Shown: positions 1 through 13,139, numbered from the stretch's first letter. The stretch is DNA of 64,000 nucleotides from Episyrphus balteatus (GCF_945859705.1 NC_079135.1:109518288-109582287); one strand, 5' to 3'. Notes: generated by a model from the letters alone, not told the origin. Numbers and translations: made by a program.

Positions 1-60
1 ACCTATACCTTCCATACTGGTACGTAAAGATTGCTTAAAATATCAAATTGCAAATTGCAG

Positions 61-171
61 GCATGTGGACGTAAAGGAAGACGAAAACGACGACAACGTA
101 ACGAAGAAGCCAGGGCCAAAATAGCTGCTACCTTGCGTCGTGGAACGTGTGGCTCAGTGCTGGCTCGGTAG
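61..171 (+). CDS. Possible 3'-terminal coding exon, gene not recognised
   Basis: A splice-acceptor-like CAAATTGCAG ends at 60. The frame beginning at 61 stays open to TAG at 169-171 and encodes a Cys- and Arg-rich tail that starts ACGRKGRRKRRQRN and ends in RRGTCGSVLAR. The basic stretch resembles heparin-binding or nuclear-localisation tails, but I do not recognise the family. The same frame is open upstream only to position 28, with a TAA at 25-27, so any gene must continue through an intron off the left edge. A second phase, starting at 62, is also open for 20 codons and ends at TAG 122-124, so the phase is not proven. Base composition is less AT-rich than downstream DNA. A polyadenylation-like AATAAA lies about 215 bases after the stop. 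The stretch could equally be non-coding GAC-rich low-complexity sequence like that seen elsewhere in the window. Confidence 0.25.
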   Translation, partial: ACGRKGRRKRRQRNEEARAKIAATLRRGTCGSVLAR

Positions 172-223
172 AAATTAATATTCGAACAGTACCGAATTTT
201 TAAGGTAACGACGCAAGATAAAA

Positions 224-233
224 AGAGGGCGCT
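224..233 (+). promoter_or_regulatory. CTCF-like core AGAGGGCGCT
   Basis: The 10-bp core matches the right two-thirds of the animal CTCF consensus (AGRGGGCRSY) perfectly. The left part, CCASY, is not matched because A-rich sequence precedes it. The same core recurs at 57,021. Confidence 0.3.
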
Positions 234-385
234 AACATCAAATTAAAAAATCAGCTGTCACTTTGACATATTTGCGAAATATTGAAATCAACTGTTACTT
301 TGACATTTCTGTGCTCTGTTTGCTCAACTGGTTCAAAGCCAAGGGCGCATTTGAATTTACTTACGGCCCTGCTTCCGAGGTTCCA

Positions 386-391
386 AATAAA
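386..391 (+). promoter_or_regulatory. AATAAA polyadenylation-like signal
   Basis: AATAAA runs directly into a genomic A-tract. It is the first canonical signal after the candidate exon at 61-171 (an AATTAAA variant lies near 240). In this A-rich DNA the hexamer is common by chance, so the link to the exon is inference. Confidence 0.2.
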
Positions 392-3239
392 AAAAAAAAA
401 ACACGCTTTGCCAGCCTGCGCTCTGCATTTGTGAATTTTGTGATTTAATTACACGCGGTAAATTGGTATGTGTCTACACAATTCGCGACCAACCTTCTTA
501 CGTCGTCGTCCTTCACTTCTTCTTGTGAATACAAAACTTAAGTACTAACTCGTCTTTTTCGTTAAAATTGTTTCTGCGCTACCTACTCCTCCTGAATGAA
601 TGGTTGTAGCAGTGCAGTGGCATTAATTGAGGCAGTGGCCCTTGTTTTACACGTAAACGAGGTGGCTATACGTCGACGACGAGACGATGACGACCGACAC
701 GGCCTCGACAGAAGCAGATGAAAAACGGCTACGAAGAAATGCATCCTTCTAGCCTCCTCCTAGGAATATGGAGATAAGACGATTTAATAATCTCCTCTCT
801 GACTTCTAAGTCCAACACGACGAGGAGACATGGTACAAAAAAAGTAACAACCTTGTTCTTTTCTTTCTTTTTTTTTAATACTTTTTAATTCGTTTTTCGA
901 ATCACTCGCACTCTCTGGCCCCCTTTGGTATTCAAAGAAGAACTTAAAAGGCTGAACATGTAATTTATCGCCATGTTGCAATGATGGAGCGCGAAGTACA
1001 TTTCCCTTCGTTAGTTCAGGAAAACACACAAAAATATCAAAGGAATCTACTCCCGTCACGGTGATGCAGGAAGGCTCGGTTCGGCTTCGACTTCTGACTG
1101 TGGAAGTGCAATCTGCAGGTATTTTTTTGAATTGTATGTGAGTGCCTCCTGATGGAACAGCTTTTTAGCTTTTGCTGTTTTTAATTTTTTGTCAGTCACT
1201 TTTCACCTTTAGGCTTTTTAGTCTAGTATATGTATATACACTATAACATTCCTATAGGTATATTATAGCAGTTTAAGAGGAGGGTTATTGAAAAATATGT
1301 AAAATGAAAGGATTGGAAGAGACCTTTCAAGTGGATGCTTCTTGTTAAAAAGCCATTTGCAAGTGCTTTTTTCGTAAAACTGCCAGAATGAATTTAATTA
1401 AATCAACTTGTTGTGTGTTAATGTGCAGATGTGCACAACCATAATGGCAGAAAATATTATCGTAGGAGTTAAGAAATTCTATAGAACTTAAAATTTATTT
1501 GAACATTCATTCTATGATTTGATATTGGACTGAAAGTGGCTTTTAAATTGTAAATTTTGGTAGTTATGAATCTATAAGGTTCCTTTAAGGCTTCGGTGTA
1601 AGTTTTTTAGTAGTAATAGAAGTAATAGCTGATATAATTTTCGTGAAGTTGTTCTCTGGCTTTTTATTTTTTTTACTTCTTTTTGAACCTATAACATTTC
1701 TTAAATCGTTCCTGTGAGCGGTCATTATAGGAGTGATAAGTGACAGAATGCATCGTTCAGATGTGATCTGGCGAAAAAACTTATTTATAAAATGACGGGA
1801 AGAGTTTTGCTCCAATTCGATGTAGGGTATTCTTCTATAAGCTCTCTATAGACGTGATAAGAATCTTTTTAGAAGTATTTGGATTTGATTCTTTCAGATT
1901 ACAGTTGGAACGAAAAAGAATATTGCCTCAATACTATACAAAGATTATAGGAGTATGGGAAGTGTTAAAGAAAGCTTATATCAATGGTTATAGGCGTAAA
2001 ATGTACTATTGGACATAATTGTCTAAATTTTTACGACACGCTAGATGAGCGAAAACTTTTCATGACAGATTTTAGACATCTCACAAAGAATGAATAAAAT
2101 TATGATAATTTGTCAGTCAATTTCTCAGAATTGTGCGTGTAAACTTATCGAGCCTTGAAGGTTTTTGACCCCAACAAAATAATTTGTTTATATTTTGTCA
2201 AAAAGAGTTCAAATTCCTCCTCCTTTGACTTATTAATCATAAAAAAAAAAAACACTCAACATGAGTTCTGCGTGGAGTCTTTTAACTCAAAGTCAAATCA
2301 TGTCGGTAGTTTGCAACAGAAAAAAAAAAAAAAAAAAAACAAAAAGAACAATTTATTCGGTAGAATGGTCTCAAAGAACCTTTGTGAGTTTAATTTAGCG
2401 CATGACCCGTCATCAACTTACACTTTCCACAAAAGCAAACACAAAAAAACCCAAACCATCCATATTAAAGTCATAATATAGACTTCCTAAGGCAACTACA
2501 AATTTATGAAAAAAAAAAGATAAAAACCATTTGCTCGAAAGATCACGAAGAAAAAAGAACGACCTTATATATAATTAGGTAGGACTGCTTGTTTTCCACG
2601 TTAACCATTTTATTATCGTCCCTTCATTATTAATGTTATTTATTTTTTTTTTTTTGCTTTAATACCAGAGACGATATTTGGTTTAAAAATTCTACCCAAC
2701 TCCAGTTTTTTTTTTTTATATAAAAAATTAATAAGAGAAGAAAAAAGTTCTACCTTTTTTTTTTGGTATATTTTCTTTTTGTGTAGACGAAAAAGTTCGC
2801 GTTGCTGAATTAATTAACTAAAAATCTCTTTTTTGTTTCGCCCACGTGCCTTCTTTTTAACAAAAGTTAAATTGAAAATTTCCTCTTTTCATCTTTTATC
2901 ATCCGTTTAATTATATAGGAATAAAGTATAACAGATGGGTTGCATGATATTGCTTTAAATGTTATTATTTATTCCCCACAGTTGCCAGTATTTTAAAGTC
3001 CTATAAACTTACCAATCCTGACAGCAATGCTGCCATTGTGCCAGATATGAACGGTGTTTACATTGGATAAAAAAAAGGGTTCATCTGTCAAAAAAAAGTC
3101 CTGCCTCACTAAGCTTTTTCTGTTTCACTACGAAGTGCGAGTCAGAAAGCAAACAGCAACGTCGAAATGATTCGGAGTTGAACACTGTCATGTAAATACT
3201 AAATTTCTTCTAAGTTCATTTAGCACAGTCTTACTAAGA

Positions 3240-3370
3240 AAATAGTGACAGCTGTCAAATTATGCGGTGACTAAAGTTCTTGTTTGATAATTTGACAGTT
3301 GTTCTTGTAAACATTTGTACATCTCAAATGACAAATTTGTATTATTTAACTGTCAAACCGAATTTGTAAA
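3240..3370. repeat. Cluster of TTTGACAG/CTGTCAAA words with TGACAGCTGTCA palindrome
   Basis: A perfect 12-bp palindrome TGACAGCTGTCA lies at 3246-3257 and runs into CTGTCAAA. TTTGACAG follows at 3291-3298 and CTGTCAAA at 3350-3357, with a related CAAATGACAAATTTG between. TGACAG is the core bound by TALE homeodomain proteins of the Meis/Homothorax class, so this could be a binding cluster. The same word is common through the whole window. Confidence 0.5.
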
Positions 3371-4659
3371 ATATTGACAACTTTCACCCTAAAAGCCATA
3401 CTCGTTTATTGAGTTATTTTAATTTATTAACGGATCTTTAACTTGCCTTTATAGAACCTATATTTCTAGTTAAAGAAGAAAAAAAAATAGCAAAAGAGAA
3501 TAAAAAACAAAATCATTTTCGTGGTATTTTGCTTAATTCAATGATGCTTCAGTGTCCAGGCGGTTTCAATTTAATTTTTTAGACTTGATAGAGCTAGGAG
3601 GTTCGGATTGCTAAAAAACACTTTGGTGGTGAGAAGTTCTTATGCCAAAGGCATTCAAAGTTTATTTTTTTCGTTGGTGAATTTGAATTTTCGTGGCTTC
3701 AGAAACGATGACGATGAAGTTATAACCCCCCACTACTACTCTTAACCACCAGCTCCCACAAATTTCCAAAACCTTTTTGAGATCTACTTATTTTTTGTTG
3801 GCATTGGGAGAGTGGGGGAGATTCTTTAAGGATTGAACGATGAAAGCGCACATTGAAGGATTATTATCGCTCCGCGTCGTTTTCATATTTAATTCGTAAT
3901 CCGCTTTAAGCGTAATTGATGTGAATTATTATTGCCGGCATTTTCAGTTAGCTCAGCACATTCCTACAGAGAATTAAATACAAACAAAATGAGAGAGAAG
4001 AGAAAAAAAAAAAAACAACCAAACACCAACTCAATACTCCAACTCGGTTGATGGTGATGGCTGCTGTCAATTTGGGCTTATGAGGAAGTAGCAAACGACT
4101 GGAGCACTGTGGCTGCTGCTGCAGTTTGCCTGATCAGCAGACTGTTTTATAATTAAATCGGATTAATTTAGTATTTACGGGCTTTTTCAATAATCATAAT
4201 ACTCAACTGGAATTGGAGTGAACAAGCTTGTGATTTGAGCGCGGGAGTATTATATGCTCTTTATATTATTATGAGCCGCGACACACAGACATACAAAAAT
4301 TTGAATCGTTTAAAGTTTTTGTATTTTTTTTTTTTTTTTAACTTTTTGAATGATACCAAAGAGATAGAGAGAGGATTATGAGTTTTAATTTGCTTAAGTT
4401 TAACAAATTATTTTTAATTTGATAATGGAAAAACGAACAGTGGTAATCTGGAACACAAGGACCGAAATAATAGGAGAATAATTGCACTTCATTAAAGAGT
4501 TTTTGAGGTAAAAATCTCTTAAAAGAATAAAAGCTACTTAATAAAAATAAGAATATTCTGGCTTTCGTGCAAATGGGCTACTCGTGGCTAAAGTACATTC
4601 GCTATTCTGTCTTCTCTCATCTTTACGCGATTAACTGATACTTCAAGTTCAGTAAATTG
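3371..4659. other. AT-rich stretch, no gene seen
   Basis: Holds A- and T-tracts (for example near 4000-4016 and 4325-4340), a CT/GA-rich patch, and a slightly less AT-rich CTG/CAG patch at about 4060-4140. No coding, RNA or mobile-element signature was found. Confidence 0.6.
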
Positions 4660-5140
4660 TTTCGTAGATGGCAGCACATTAAAATTTAATTGACATCTAT
4701 GTTCTTTTAATGTCATTCGTAGTTCCATGATAAGCCCAGTTAAGGTTGCTTGTTCAATACCTCTGTGTGTTTGACAGTTCTTTGCGTTTGGCAGTGGTTT
4801 AACTGGGAAGTGTAAAACTTAAAATGCGCTACTGGCTGTCAAAATTGGTATTGCCTTAAAGCTTCAACCATAGATTTCTAGATGGCAGCACATTAAAATT
4901 TAATTGATATATTTGTTTTTCTGATATCATTCGTTTCTCCAAGTTAGCCCATTTTGCTCAGTTAAAATTTCTCAAATATTCTTTGTTGGTTAAAAATAAA
5001 GAAGGCAGGTCCAATGTTTGGTATCTAAGTACAAACTGTCACTTTTGACAGTTCTTTGCGTTTAGCTTTGGCTTAATTGGGGATTGGTAACATTATGAGC
5101 AACTGGTTGTCAAAATTTGTATTGTCTGGGAACATAGAAA
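4660..5140 (+). repeat. Two-copy diverged tandem duplication
   Basis: TAGATGGCAGCACATTAAAA at 4665 recurs at 4879 and continues similarly through a TTTAATTGA segment and an ATCATTCG-type end. The following part, TTTGACAGTTCTTTGCGTTT, at 4770 recurs at 5044, each time followed about 65 bases later by a GGCTGTCAAAATT-like segment. Copies are therefore about 214-274 bp apart, with indels between them. No terminal inverted repeats were seen, so this looks like an old segmental tandem duplication and not a transposon. Confidence 0.7.
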
Positions 5141-7139
5141 CTAGCACCATGTTGTTTTGAGAAAAACAAAGAACTAAGTCGAAGAATTTTAACGTCTACT
5201 CCGCCACAGGTATGACAACCAATCCTTTATAATCAAATCATGAATCAACGAAATTTATTTCAAAACTGCCATCATCACCCAATTTAAGTCAGTTTTTAGA
5301 AAAAATACCTAGTATTTTTTGGAAACTGTTATACTATATTATATAGTGAATCAATTTCATTAATTTTGGTCAAAATCTAGATAAAGTCGATATAAGTGGT
5401 ACGTATGTAGTCAGAAACAGGCCTGAAAATCTTGTTCTCCACTTTTTGTCACAATTTTGACATTTAAATATTCTTGAACTGAAAGTCTCTACTATCCACA
5501 GAGTTAAAATCAAAATGTTATTTAAACGACCTCGACTGTAAAACTCAGCATCGCTATTTAATTCGAATTTGCTTTTTTCTTCCTTTTATTTTGTTCATAA
5601 ATAAATCCTTGTCATTCCTCTTCCCCTAAAAATTCTGTCTCAAAACATATTATACTGATTTTCATAATTCAATTTTGTCGGGAATTTCAGAGACCCAGCT
5701 AATCCTCTTACAAGGAATTTTTTATTCTTTTGTAATTATTTTGTGACTTCATCTTTTGTTTGGTGATGTTCCTATACAAAACACGCATACACACAGACTG
5801 TTATACACATCAATGGCAGCGTTCAGGCATCAAAGATTAAGGATTTTTTTTTTGTGTTCATTATATTGTTGACTGTGTTTTTCTTTTTCATTAAATTCAA
5901 CGAAAAAAAAGAGAAGGTGGAAACATAATTAATTTTTTGTTAAAACAAGAATAAAAAGGAATTAACTTAATTAATTCTGCAAAGAGCACACAGCAAAGAC
6001 GAAAGAACACACAAAAAAAGGTCAACACTTTGTCTAATTAATCATCGTTTATATACCTTCTACAAAGTTTTATACACTTTTTTTTTTTTATATTTTGTGT
6101 GGATTGTGTTTGCGCCTTTAGGGATACATGCAGAGGTTTAGAGGAGCGGTGTTGACACAATCAAACAATAAAATCCTCGAGTGGGTGTTCAACAAGCCGC
6201 GAGCTCAGAGGCACAACACATTTTATATATTATACACATACCTACAACACCAAAAAAAAAAAAAAAACGAAAGCAGGAAAAAAAATAAACTACACATGAA
6301 CCCGCAAGCGGAGTTGGTGTAATCATAATGACTGTTTGTTTGGCATACAAGCACCATACTCAGAGAGTTTGACATTTAACTCCATGTTCCTCCCGTTTTT
6401 ACACTTCAACTGACTCGACACAAATAGCTTGTATAGTGTGTGTTGTGCCCTGTGCTACCGCCCTTAAGAGTTGAGTTTGTTGGCAATAACACTACAAAAA
6501 AAAAAAAAAAAAATAAGTGTTGGGTTCCTCCTTGTTCAAGTCGCTATTTCGCTACCGAGTCGTAGTATTCGTCGTCGTCGTCATCATCGTCATTCTCGTT
6601 ATTGTCGTTGAAGCGAAGAAAAGGTGCTGAGATGTGGATTAGCACTTTTGCAAATCGCTTTAAGTGTGTTCACACATTCAAGTTAGTGGCGCGATGGTAA
6701 TAAGACACCGTTTTATAACCCTCTCTATACATACCGTTGGTTTTGTGGCAACGACAAGCAAAGCGTGCATATAATAATAATAAAAAAAAAAAAACGGAGG
6801 AAAAAAACTTGCGACGACAACGAATTGTGTCACAAAAGGGACCATGAAACTTTTCATCCTAACCAAACATTATAAGAAGACTTGGAAAACCTTTTCGTTG
6901 GTGTCGTAGTCGACTACGTCAATGACGTCTATTGACACTTCTCGGTGTTCTGTTTGTGGTAGTTGTCGAAAAATCCTTGAACGTACCTGCAACGAAAAAA
7001 AAAGAAAAAAGAAATTATTAGACTTGAGTAAAACAAAATTCTACTTATAAAAACTAGAAAAGGAAAAAAATAGTATAGAGTGTGCGAATGCGTTGTAAGG
7101 ACCTGCGTGTATAACAGACTGTTTTTGAATCAGTTAGCT
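5141..7139. other. AT-rich stretch with homopolymers and GTC microsatellite
   Basis: Apart from the TAATTA cluster, it holds T- and A-tracts near 6079-6090, 6252-6266 and 6496-6512, and a (GTC)n/(ATC)n-rich patch at about 6565-6610. No gene is supported. Confidence 0.6.
5926..6042. promoter_or_regulatory. Cluster of TAATTAAT homeodomain-type cores
   Basis: TAATTAAT at 5926-5933, TTAATTAATT at 5967-5976 and TAATTAAT at 6035-6042 fall within 117 bp. The TAATTA core is the standard Antp/engrailed-class homeodomain site. In AT-rich DNA the chance rate is high, so a binding role is only suggested. Confidence 0.25.
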
Positions 7140-7660
7140 GCTTTAAAATTTAAAATAAAGACTGTATGATGATACAATATTAACCATTTTGCAATCGATT
7201 TTAAACTCATTTAAAACTGATTTTGATCTGATGTACTTTGAAAACTAGTTTGCAACCAACTTTAAATCGATTCTGATTAAATTTTTAACGTATTTGCAAT
7301 TTTTTTTTTTAAATTTACTTTTATATCAAATTTCTTTGCAACCGATTTTAAACTAATTTGCAATCGATCTTAACCTAACTTTCCTATGATCTAGAAACTG
7401 ACATTTATCTGTCAACCATTTTACTTTTCATATCCGACAATGGGGCACCAGCCTAATGTTACTCATGTAAGAAAATGTTACTAAAAAAACTTACTTGCAA
7501 TCGATTTTAAACTAAATTGCAATCATTTAAGAAATTAATGCAATCGATTTTAAACCAATTTTAACCATTCTGAAAAGTTTAAATAATCGATTTGATAACT
7601 TGTTTCCAACTGTCGTGCAACTAGTTTGCAACTGTTTTTAAAATTACTATTAAACGAACT
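7140..7660. repeat. Degenerate repeat family CAATCGATTTTAAAC
   Basis: Good copies are at 7192, 7498 and 7541, with variants such as GCAACCGATTTTAAAC near 7338 and CAATCGATCTTAAC near 7361. Further decayed forms (GCAACCAACTTTAAATCG, GCAACTGTTTTTAAA) occur at irregular spacing of roughly 20-150 bp, mostly on the plus strand. It looks like a decayed tandem family or a homotypic motif cluster. Confidence 0.6.
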
Positions 7661-10539
7661 ACAAATTTACATCGCATTAATTCAAAGCAATTTCAATTAA
7701 ATAAACCAAGATCCTTAAGCTGTAAACACATTATTCTGACAGATAGAAAGAGAGAGATATGTCAATCTCTATATCAAGTTAAATTCTTTTGACAAATGCA
7801 TACCATACCCTTATGGTTTCAATAATGCTCCAGTTGGAAAAAAAAATGCAAGTCCTTTAGAGCTTTGATTAAATGACTTGTCAGAAAATTGCAGTTTCTT
7901 TTTCACCCGCAAGCTGACATATACAAAAACATTACAGGAGAAAAGAAGTAAATCTCTCTCGAGTTTTCTGGTTCGCAATTCAAAGCTAACACAAAAACAA
8001 CCTAGCACCAGAACGTTAATCAACAACAACAAAAAAATTTTATATATCCTTAACCAACCACCATATAACTTGTCTTTGGTCGATTTACTTCTTAATGTCC
8101 TTTTCATCATTTCTGGCTGGCAAATCCCTTAAGTAATCGTACTTGTGAGTGTAACTAAAAAAAAATTCTTTCTTGGTTTTTATACTCTTGTTGAATGTAA
8201 AAATGTAGCTAGCGCGAAAAAGAGATGACATTATTGTTAAAAAAGAAAGAATAAGAAATAAAAAAAGTTTAAAGCTAGAAAAGAACTTGCAGGCATAGAT
8301 ATGTGTATGTATAAAAGGAAGGATAAAATCTCTCTTTATGTGTTCCAAGGGTATAGAATTTTCTTTTTCTCTCTCTCTTAAAATCGCACAGAGTGAAAAA
8401 AAGCAAACTCAGTGCAAAAGGAGCTTAACGCTCGTATAAATGCTTAGTCGTCGTTATTTTTTTTTACGAAGGGAGTATGTGGCATGGTTTTATTTTTCAT
8501 GGCAAGTTAGTTACCCGGATGGATGCGGTCGGTGGAGGAAAATAAAATTTTTTAAACAAAAAAATGAAGAAGAAAATTAAAAATAAAAATTCCAGACACA
8601 AGAGAAAAAAACGAGGGATAAAAGATTTCTTTCGTTAAGTTGGGAAACGATTTGAGGTTATAGTGACGATGAGTTTAGTGGCAGCCATATTGGAATGAAG
8701 CTTTTTGTAAATATGTCAATTTCTAGATGATGTAGAAAAAACAACGTGGATAGAATTATATTTACGGTTGACATCGAACAGTACCACAATGACATCTGTC
8801 AAAATGTAAAAAGAAAGTGATCATGAATGAGACGACTTTATCTCAATACTTTTTTTCAAAGATGCTATAAGGAAGTGTCCACATTCTTCACCAAGGACAT
8901 TTCCGAATCTGTCAAAATCAAAGGGACAAAGTTGTAAAAATGTTCTTTTTAGACTCTTAAAGGGACGTTTACATTCCCCAAAAAATAAATCTACAGAACA
9001 CGTAGACCGTCATTATGTAACATGTAATTTTTATTTTTGTATTTATAGTCCATAACAATAATGTTTACACGACGACTCAACACCCATTAAGTTTACCTGA
9101 CACATTATAATTTAAATGTCAAATGAATGTTGTGTGACATTTTCTTGGATCGTTCCAAGACGTTAGTTTTGTTAACTGTTTTCTTATAGAATAAAAAGCA
9201 TTCGAATCTACTTCACTCAAACAAATTGTACATTTTTCATATCAGTGAAATTGTGAGCTGCCCGGTGTTTGAGAATAATATTGTTTTATTTTTGACATTT
9301 AATGTGTTTTGACAGATCCAAGAAATTGTGATCAGTTGGTTATTAGTTGTGTTTGTTAAAAAATCGTCCGCAAACTGTTATAAAATGGGACATTGTCATC
9401 TGTCACATGGCCATAATTGTTATGATTTCGTTTGACAACTTCTAAGCAATCACTTATTTTTCGGTTCTATTTGCTCAATTTATTGTTAAAAAAGTTGATT
9501 TGAAAACTATGATTAGGAAATCGTATTGAAATGATTCTACGTATTGAATGCTTCGAAAGTTTATTTTTCTATAAAAAGTTTCTATGTAAAAGTTGTAGGT
9601 ATATAAAAAGTTTTATTTCAAAATCAGAATAACAAAGCTAAGCACGTTTGTGTTTCATTTTGCGTAAAAATTATAGAATACTCTCAACCGATATTGTTTA
9701 ATCCTCATCGTCATCACCTTCTATTAAATAATGTTCATTCTTCATTTCGTTATACTTGTGAATTCGACCGAATTCATCAGAGAATAACCTATAATATTTT
9801 TTACATTCATATAAGTTACTACTCAATCAACTATGTGTATCCACAGAGAAACAATCCTTTTATAAAATGCAAAAACCACCTCTCAACACTATTGGAGTTT
9901 TTTTTTTTTGTTTTCCTTTTTGTATAGACTATAGGAGAGTTGTGTTATACAAAAAAACCTTATTTTTCTAAAGTTCATATACACTACCTACGTTTAACAA
10001 CATGGTATGGTGGTATACGAGTACTTATGATGTTAAAACCGCTGTAAGCTACTTCAGTGCGAATGGAAGTTTCTTTTCATTTCAAGGCTTTGTTAAGCAC
10101 TTTTGCTTCAACATTTTTTGCACAAATGTATATAATGTTTGGTATACATATGTGTATACTGTTATACTCTTCATTCTGGGTGATGTTTACGGGTTACGAT
10201 GCATGTGCAAGTTGCAAGTTGAGTGGCTTAAGGGCACTTGTGTAAATGGTAGAAAGCTTTGAGATGTAACTACAATTTGCCACAGGCATGTGGAGCAAAA
10301 GAAAAAAAAAAGGTGAATGTGTATTGTAATTTTTGTTGTTGTTTTTTTTTTTCTTTCTTTCTGAAAAAATTGAGAAAACTCAATTGAAAATGATGCAATC
10401 GGCTAAAAGTTGGCTTTGATCTTGTGTTCCGACAAAGTCAGAAAATTGAACGCTAAATGGATTCTAAAGTATTGAAACTATTTTCGATTCGAGTTGGAGG
10501 AGTTGAGATAGAGAGAGTACATAAAAGAGGGAGTTTATA
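7661..10539. other. AT-rich stretch, no gene seen
   Basis: Purine-rich patches lie at 8150-8600. TTTGACAG/CTGTCAAA-type words recur at about 8798, 8911 and 9309, with related TGACA words around 8770-9430. Open frames on both strands between 7811 and 8348 overlap one another and translate to Lys/Phe/Ser-rich sequence, so none is called. Confidence 0.6.
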
Positions 10540-11110
10540 GCCACCTACTTTTATGTTAGAATACAAATTGTATACAAAATTATGAACGTTATGATTAATT
10601 CTAGATTTTTATGATACTTTTGATATTTTTTGTGATACATCAAATATTTTTGCTTTGTCTAGCTTTTTTCTGTCATTTCTTACATTTTTATAAAAATCAT
10701 AAATTTAATTGTTAAGACAGGTTTATGTTATATGTATATTAACGTATAACAAATTTCAGTGATACACAACAAATTCTTAGTACATATTTTGTGATGAATA
10801 CAACATTTTAACCACAAATCCGAGATGTGTGTGCTGTATATCATAGATGTTTGTGATGTATAACAGTTTCTCTAAATTGATAGAATCTGAAATCTGTTAA
10901 TACGTATCATAGTTTATAAGACGTATAACAGATTTTAGTGATACACAATACATTTTTGAGATATTTTTAATAGAATCTTTTGCGATACATCAGAATTCTT
11001 TGTGATTTATACGAAAAGTGTAAAAAAATATCTGAGATATGCTGTGATATATCACAATTTAGAGTAATTTTAGCGACATATAACAGTTTATTGTGATTCC
11101 AAATTGTTAT
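10540..11110. repeat. Degenerate GTGATACA/TATAACAG repeat block
   Basis: Variants of TGTGATACATCA and GTGATACACAACA occur near 10632, 10760, 10940, 10981 and 11042, interleaved with GTATAACAG-type words near 10746, 10858, 10925 and 11080. Spacing is irregular (about 20-150 bp). No terminal repeats were found. This block resembles the TATCACAG blocks at 13 kb and 57 kb in word type. Confidence 0.55.
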
Positions 11111-11989
11111 TATCTTACATCGCAAAAAAATCATAAGGCCAATAAAATTGCAATCACTCTATATGCGCAGGCGGAAGTCTCTATCACAGGCTTCTAAAAC
11201 CAAATCCGCAATATCACGAATCGTCGTTTCAAAATTGACTGGCGTCGATCTTGCGTCAAATCATCTAAATTCAAGTGCAAACATAATATCACCAGTTGCT
11301 TTTAACATAACCAAAGCTTAAGGAAAAACCAATGCAATTTATTTACCAACCACTTATGAGTTTTCTTAGCAAATATTTGTACACACTTTAGACTCAAAAT
11401 ATAAAAAATAAAACCAAAAACACACACATAAAAATCAATAAATCAGTGAACAAAACAAACTTTTAATATTGATCTATCATCATCATTAAATCCCACTCTA
11501 TCTATTTATCTCTCTAAATATATTTTATGGAATTACATCTCGTCAACAAACAAACTTGTTAATATTTATCACTTGGTTAATCAACAAAACAAGCTGTTGA
11601 CACAAATTTAAGCAAATAAAATTGGATTAACATGTCTTCAACAACAACACCACCAACAACTGTCTGTCTGTCTATCTATCTATCAGTATAAAACATACAT
11701 ACATACTTGAGAACGTATGTAAAACTCTTGAGTCCAACAAAACTGACCCCTCCTTTTGCATAGTCCAAAAGCCGCAGCTATAATCTCAGAAATACTATAG
11801 CACCACCACCTATCATCGCCGCCGCACGTTTCATGCATGAACAATTTACCCCAACTAATTGATTGTGACGTTGAAGTTATTTACACAACTGAAAACGTGT
11901 ACTTATATAAATTTGTTAGTCTGACATTAAACTAATAAGAAATTCAGCACTAACTTGATGGTAGGTAAACTACCTTTATGGTGCTTGTC
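11111..11989. other. AT-rich stretch with short microsatellites
   Basis: Contains (CTGT)n, (CTAT)n and (CATA)n runs between about 11,661 and 11,706. No coding or RNA gene was recognised. Confidence 0.6.
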
Positions 11990-12900
11990 GACCGGGTCCA
12001 GGCCAGAACCAGCCAGCCAGCCCACCACAACCGTGTCTCTTCTTGCACTTTATGGAGCGGCTTGAAGGCAGCAGCAGAAGAGAGTGGAAAATGAACAGAC
12101 TTGCTGTGTATAAGGTAAATCGTGTAGTGGATACCGCAAGTGAAAGGCGAGAGATGAATGCTATAGGTACTATTAGCCTGAACATATGTCAGAAACCATG
12201 TAAATACCAAGCAATTTGCGAAATTCCATAAACTATAAGCAGCACAAAACCAGTCAGGCATTCATCCACAACAACTATACAACACCACTCGGCCTCAGCG
12301 CACGTTTATAGTATAGTATGGTAAAGTGGTCTGGTACAAAACTGCACTGGCAAGAGACACAGACCCCATATAGTCTGCGCCTAAGCTCTCTGGTGCACTC
12401 TAAAGAGTTCCCCCGAGTGTCTCTAGCTATGCCCACTTAGCTATTCATGTGATTTCTTGAGTGAATGGTGAAACCTCATAAAATATTCATAAAACCATAT
12501 CTTCCAACCCGATGATGTGGTTGAAGGGGAGGGGGCCGCTAGGTAAAGGGACAATCAACGACGACGGACAAAGGTTTGGAAGAGATCCATAAGAAGGCGA
12601 GCGAAGAACTTCAGCTCACCTTTACTATACGACGACAACGTGTATACACCACCTTCGGGCATTTGCCATATTGATCTGGTCACACACTGCGCCACAAGAG
12701 TTATATATGGTGCTATGCCAATGTGTGGTATGTCCAAAAGACAGTGGGGGATGACGATGATGATGATGATGGAGCCACACACATGGAACTCATATCGTAC
12801 ACAGCAGGAGGGCACGGGAAAAACTGCCATAAGAAACACTATTGTAGAAGAATATTATAGTAAAAGTATCTTTATAGGTGTGTATACACCTCCTTGAATA
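11990..12900. other. Less AT-rich island, possible regulatory or exonic DNA
   Basis: Base composition is visibly more balanced than flanking DNA. The island carries GATGATGAT-type runs near 12,751 and two similar GTATACACC(A/T)CCTT words at about 12,640 and 12,881. Overlapping short open frames on both strands argue against any one being a gene. A conserved non-coding element or a non-coding exon is possible. Confidence 0.35.
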
Positions 12901-13139
12901 CGAGCGACTTATTGACTTCGAGTTCATGTAGACCAGCCCAGCAGGAGCAGCTTAGTTCACATTCACGTAGCAAGCAACAAAATAAAAGTATAAAAAAAAA
13001 AAACCTCAAAGTGAACACCGACAGCAAAAGTTATACAAAAAAGAAAAACCAAAATATAATAAAGAATACTACAGTGCAAGTTGGAACAGTTATACGCTAC
13101 CCTATATAAAGAAGAAGACGATATCAAAAGATATTTCAG

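Larger units (their letters stand above)
172..3140. other. AT-rich non-coding stretch
   Basis: No gene is supported. Apart from the short sites listed separately, it holds a GAC/GTC-rich patch near 660-710, a 20-base A-tract at 2320-2339 and several T-tracts (about 2650, 2706, 2756). Open frames here are short, start at non-ATG codons and translate to Lys/Phe/Ser-rich low-complexity sequence. Confidence 0.7.

Noticed and set aside
20..60. Tiny GT-AG intron at 20-60
   Set aside because: At 41 bases it is shorter than usual insect introns, and joining across it gives an early stop in the frame tested.
2155..2481. 108-codon frame rich in Lys, Asn and Ser
   Set aside because: Driven by A-tracts, it begins at a non-ATG codon and has no domain.
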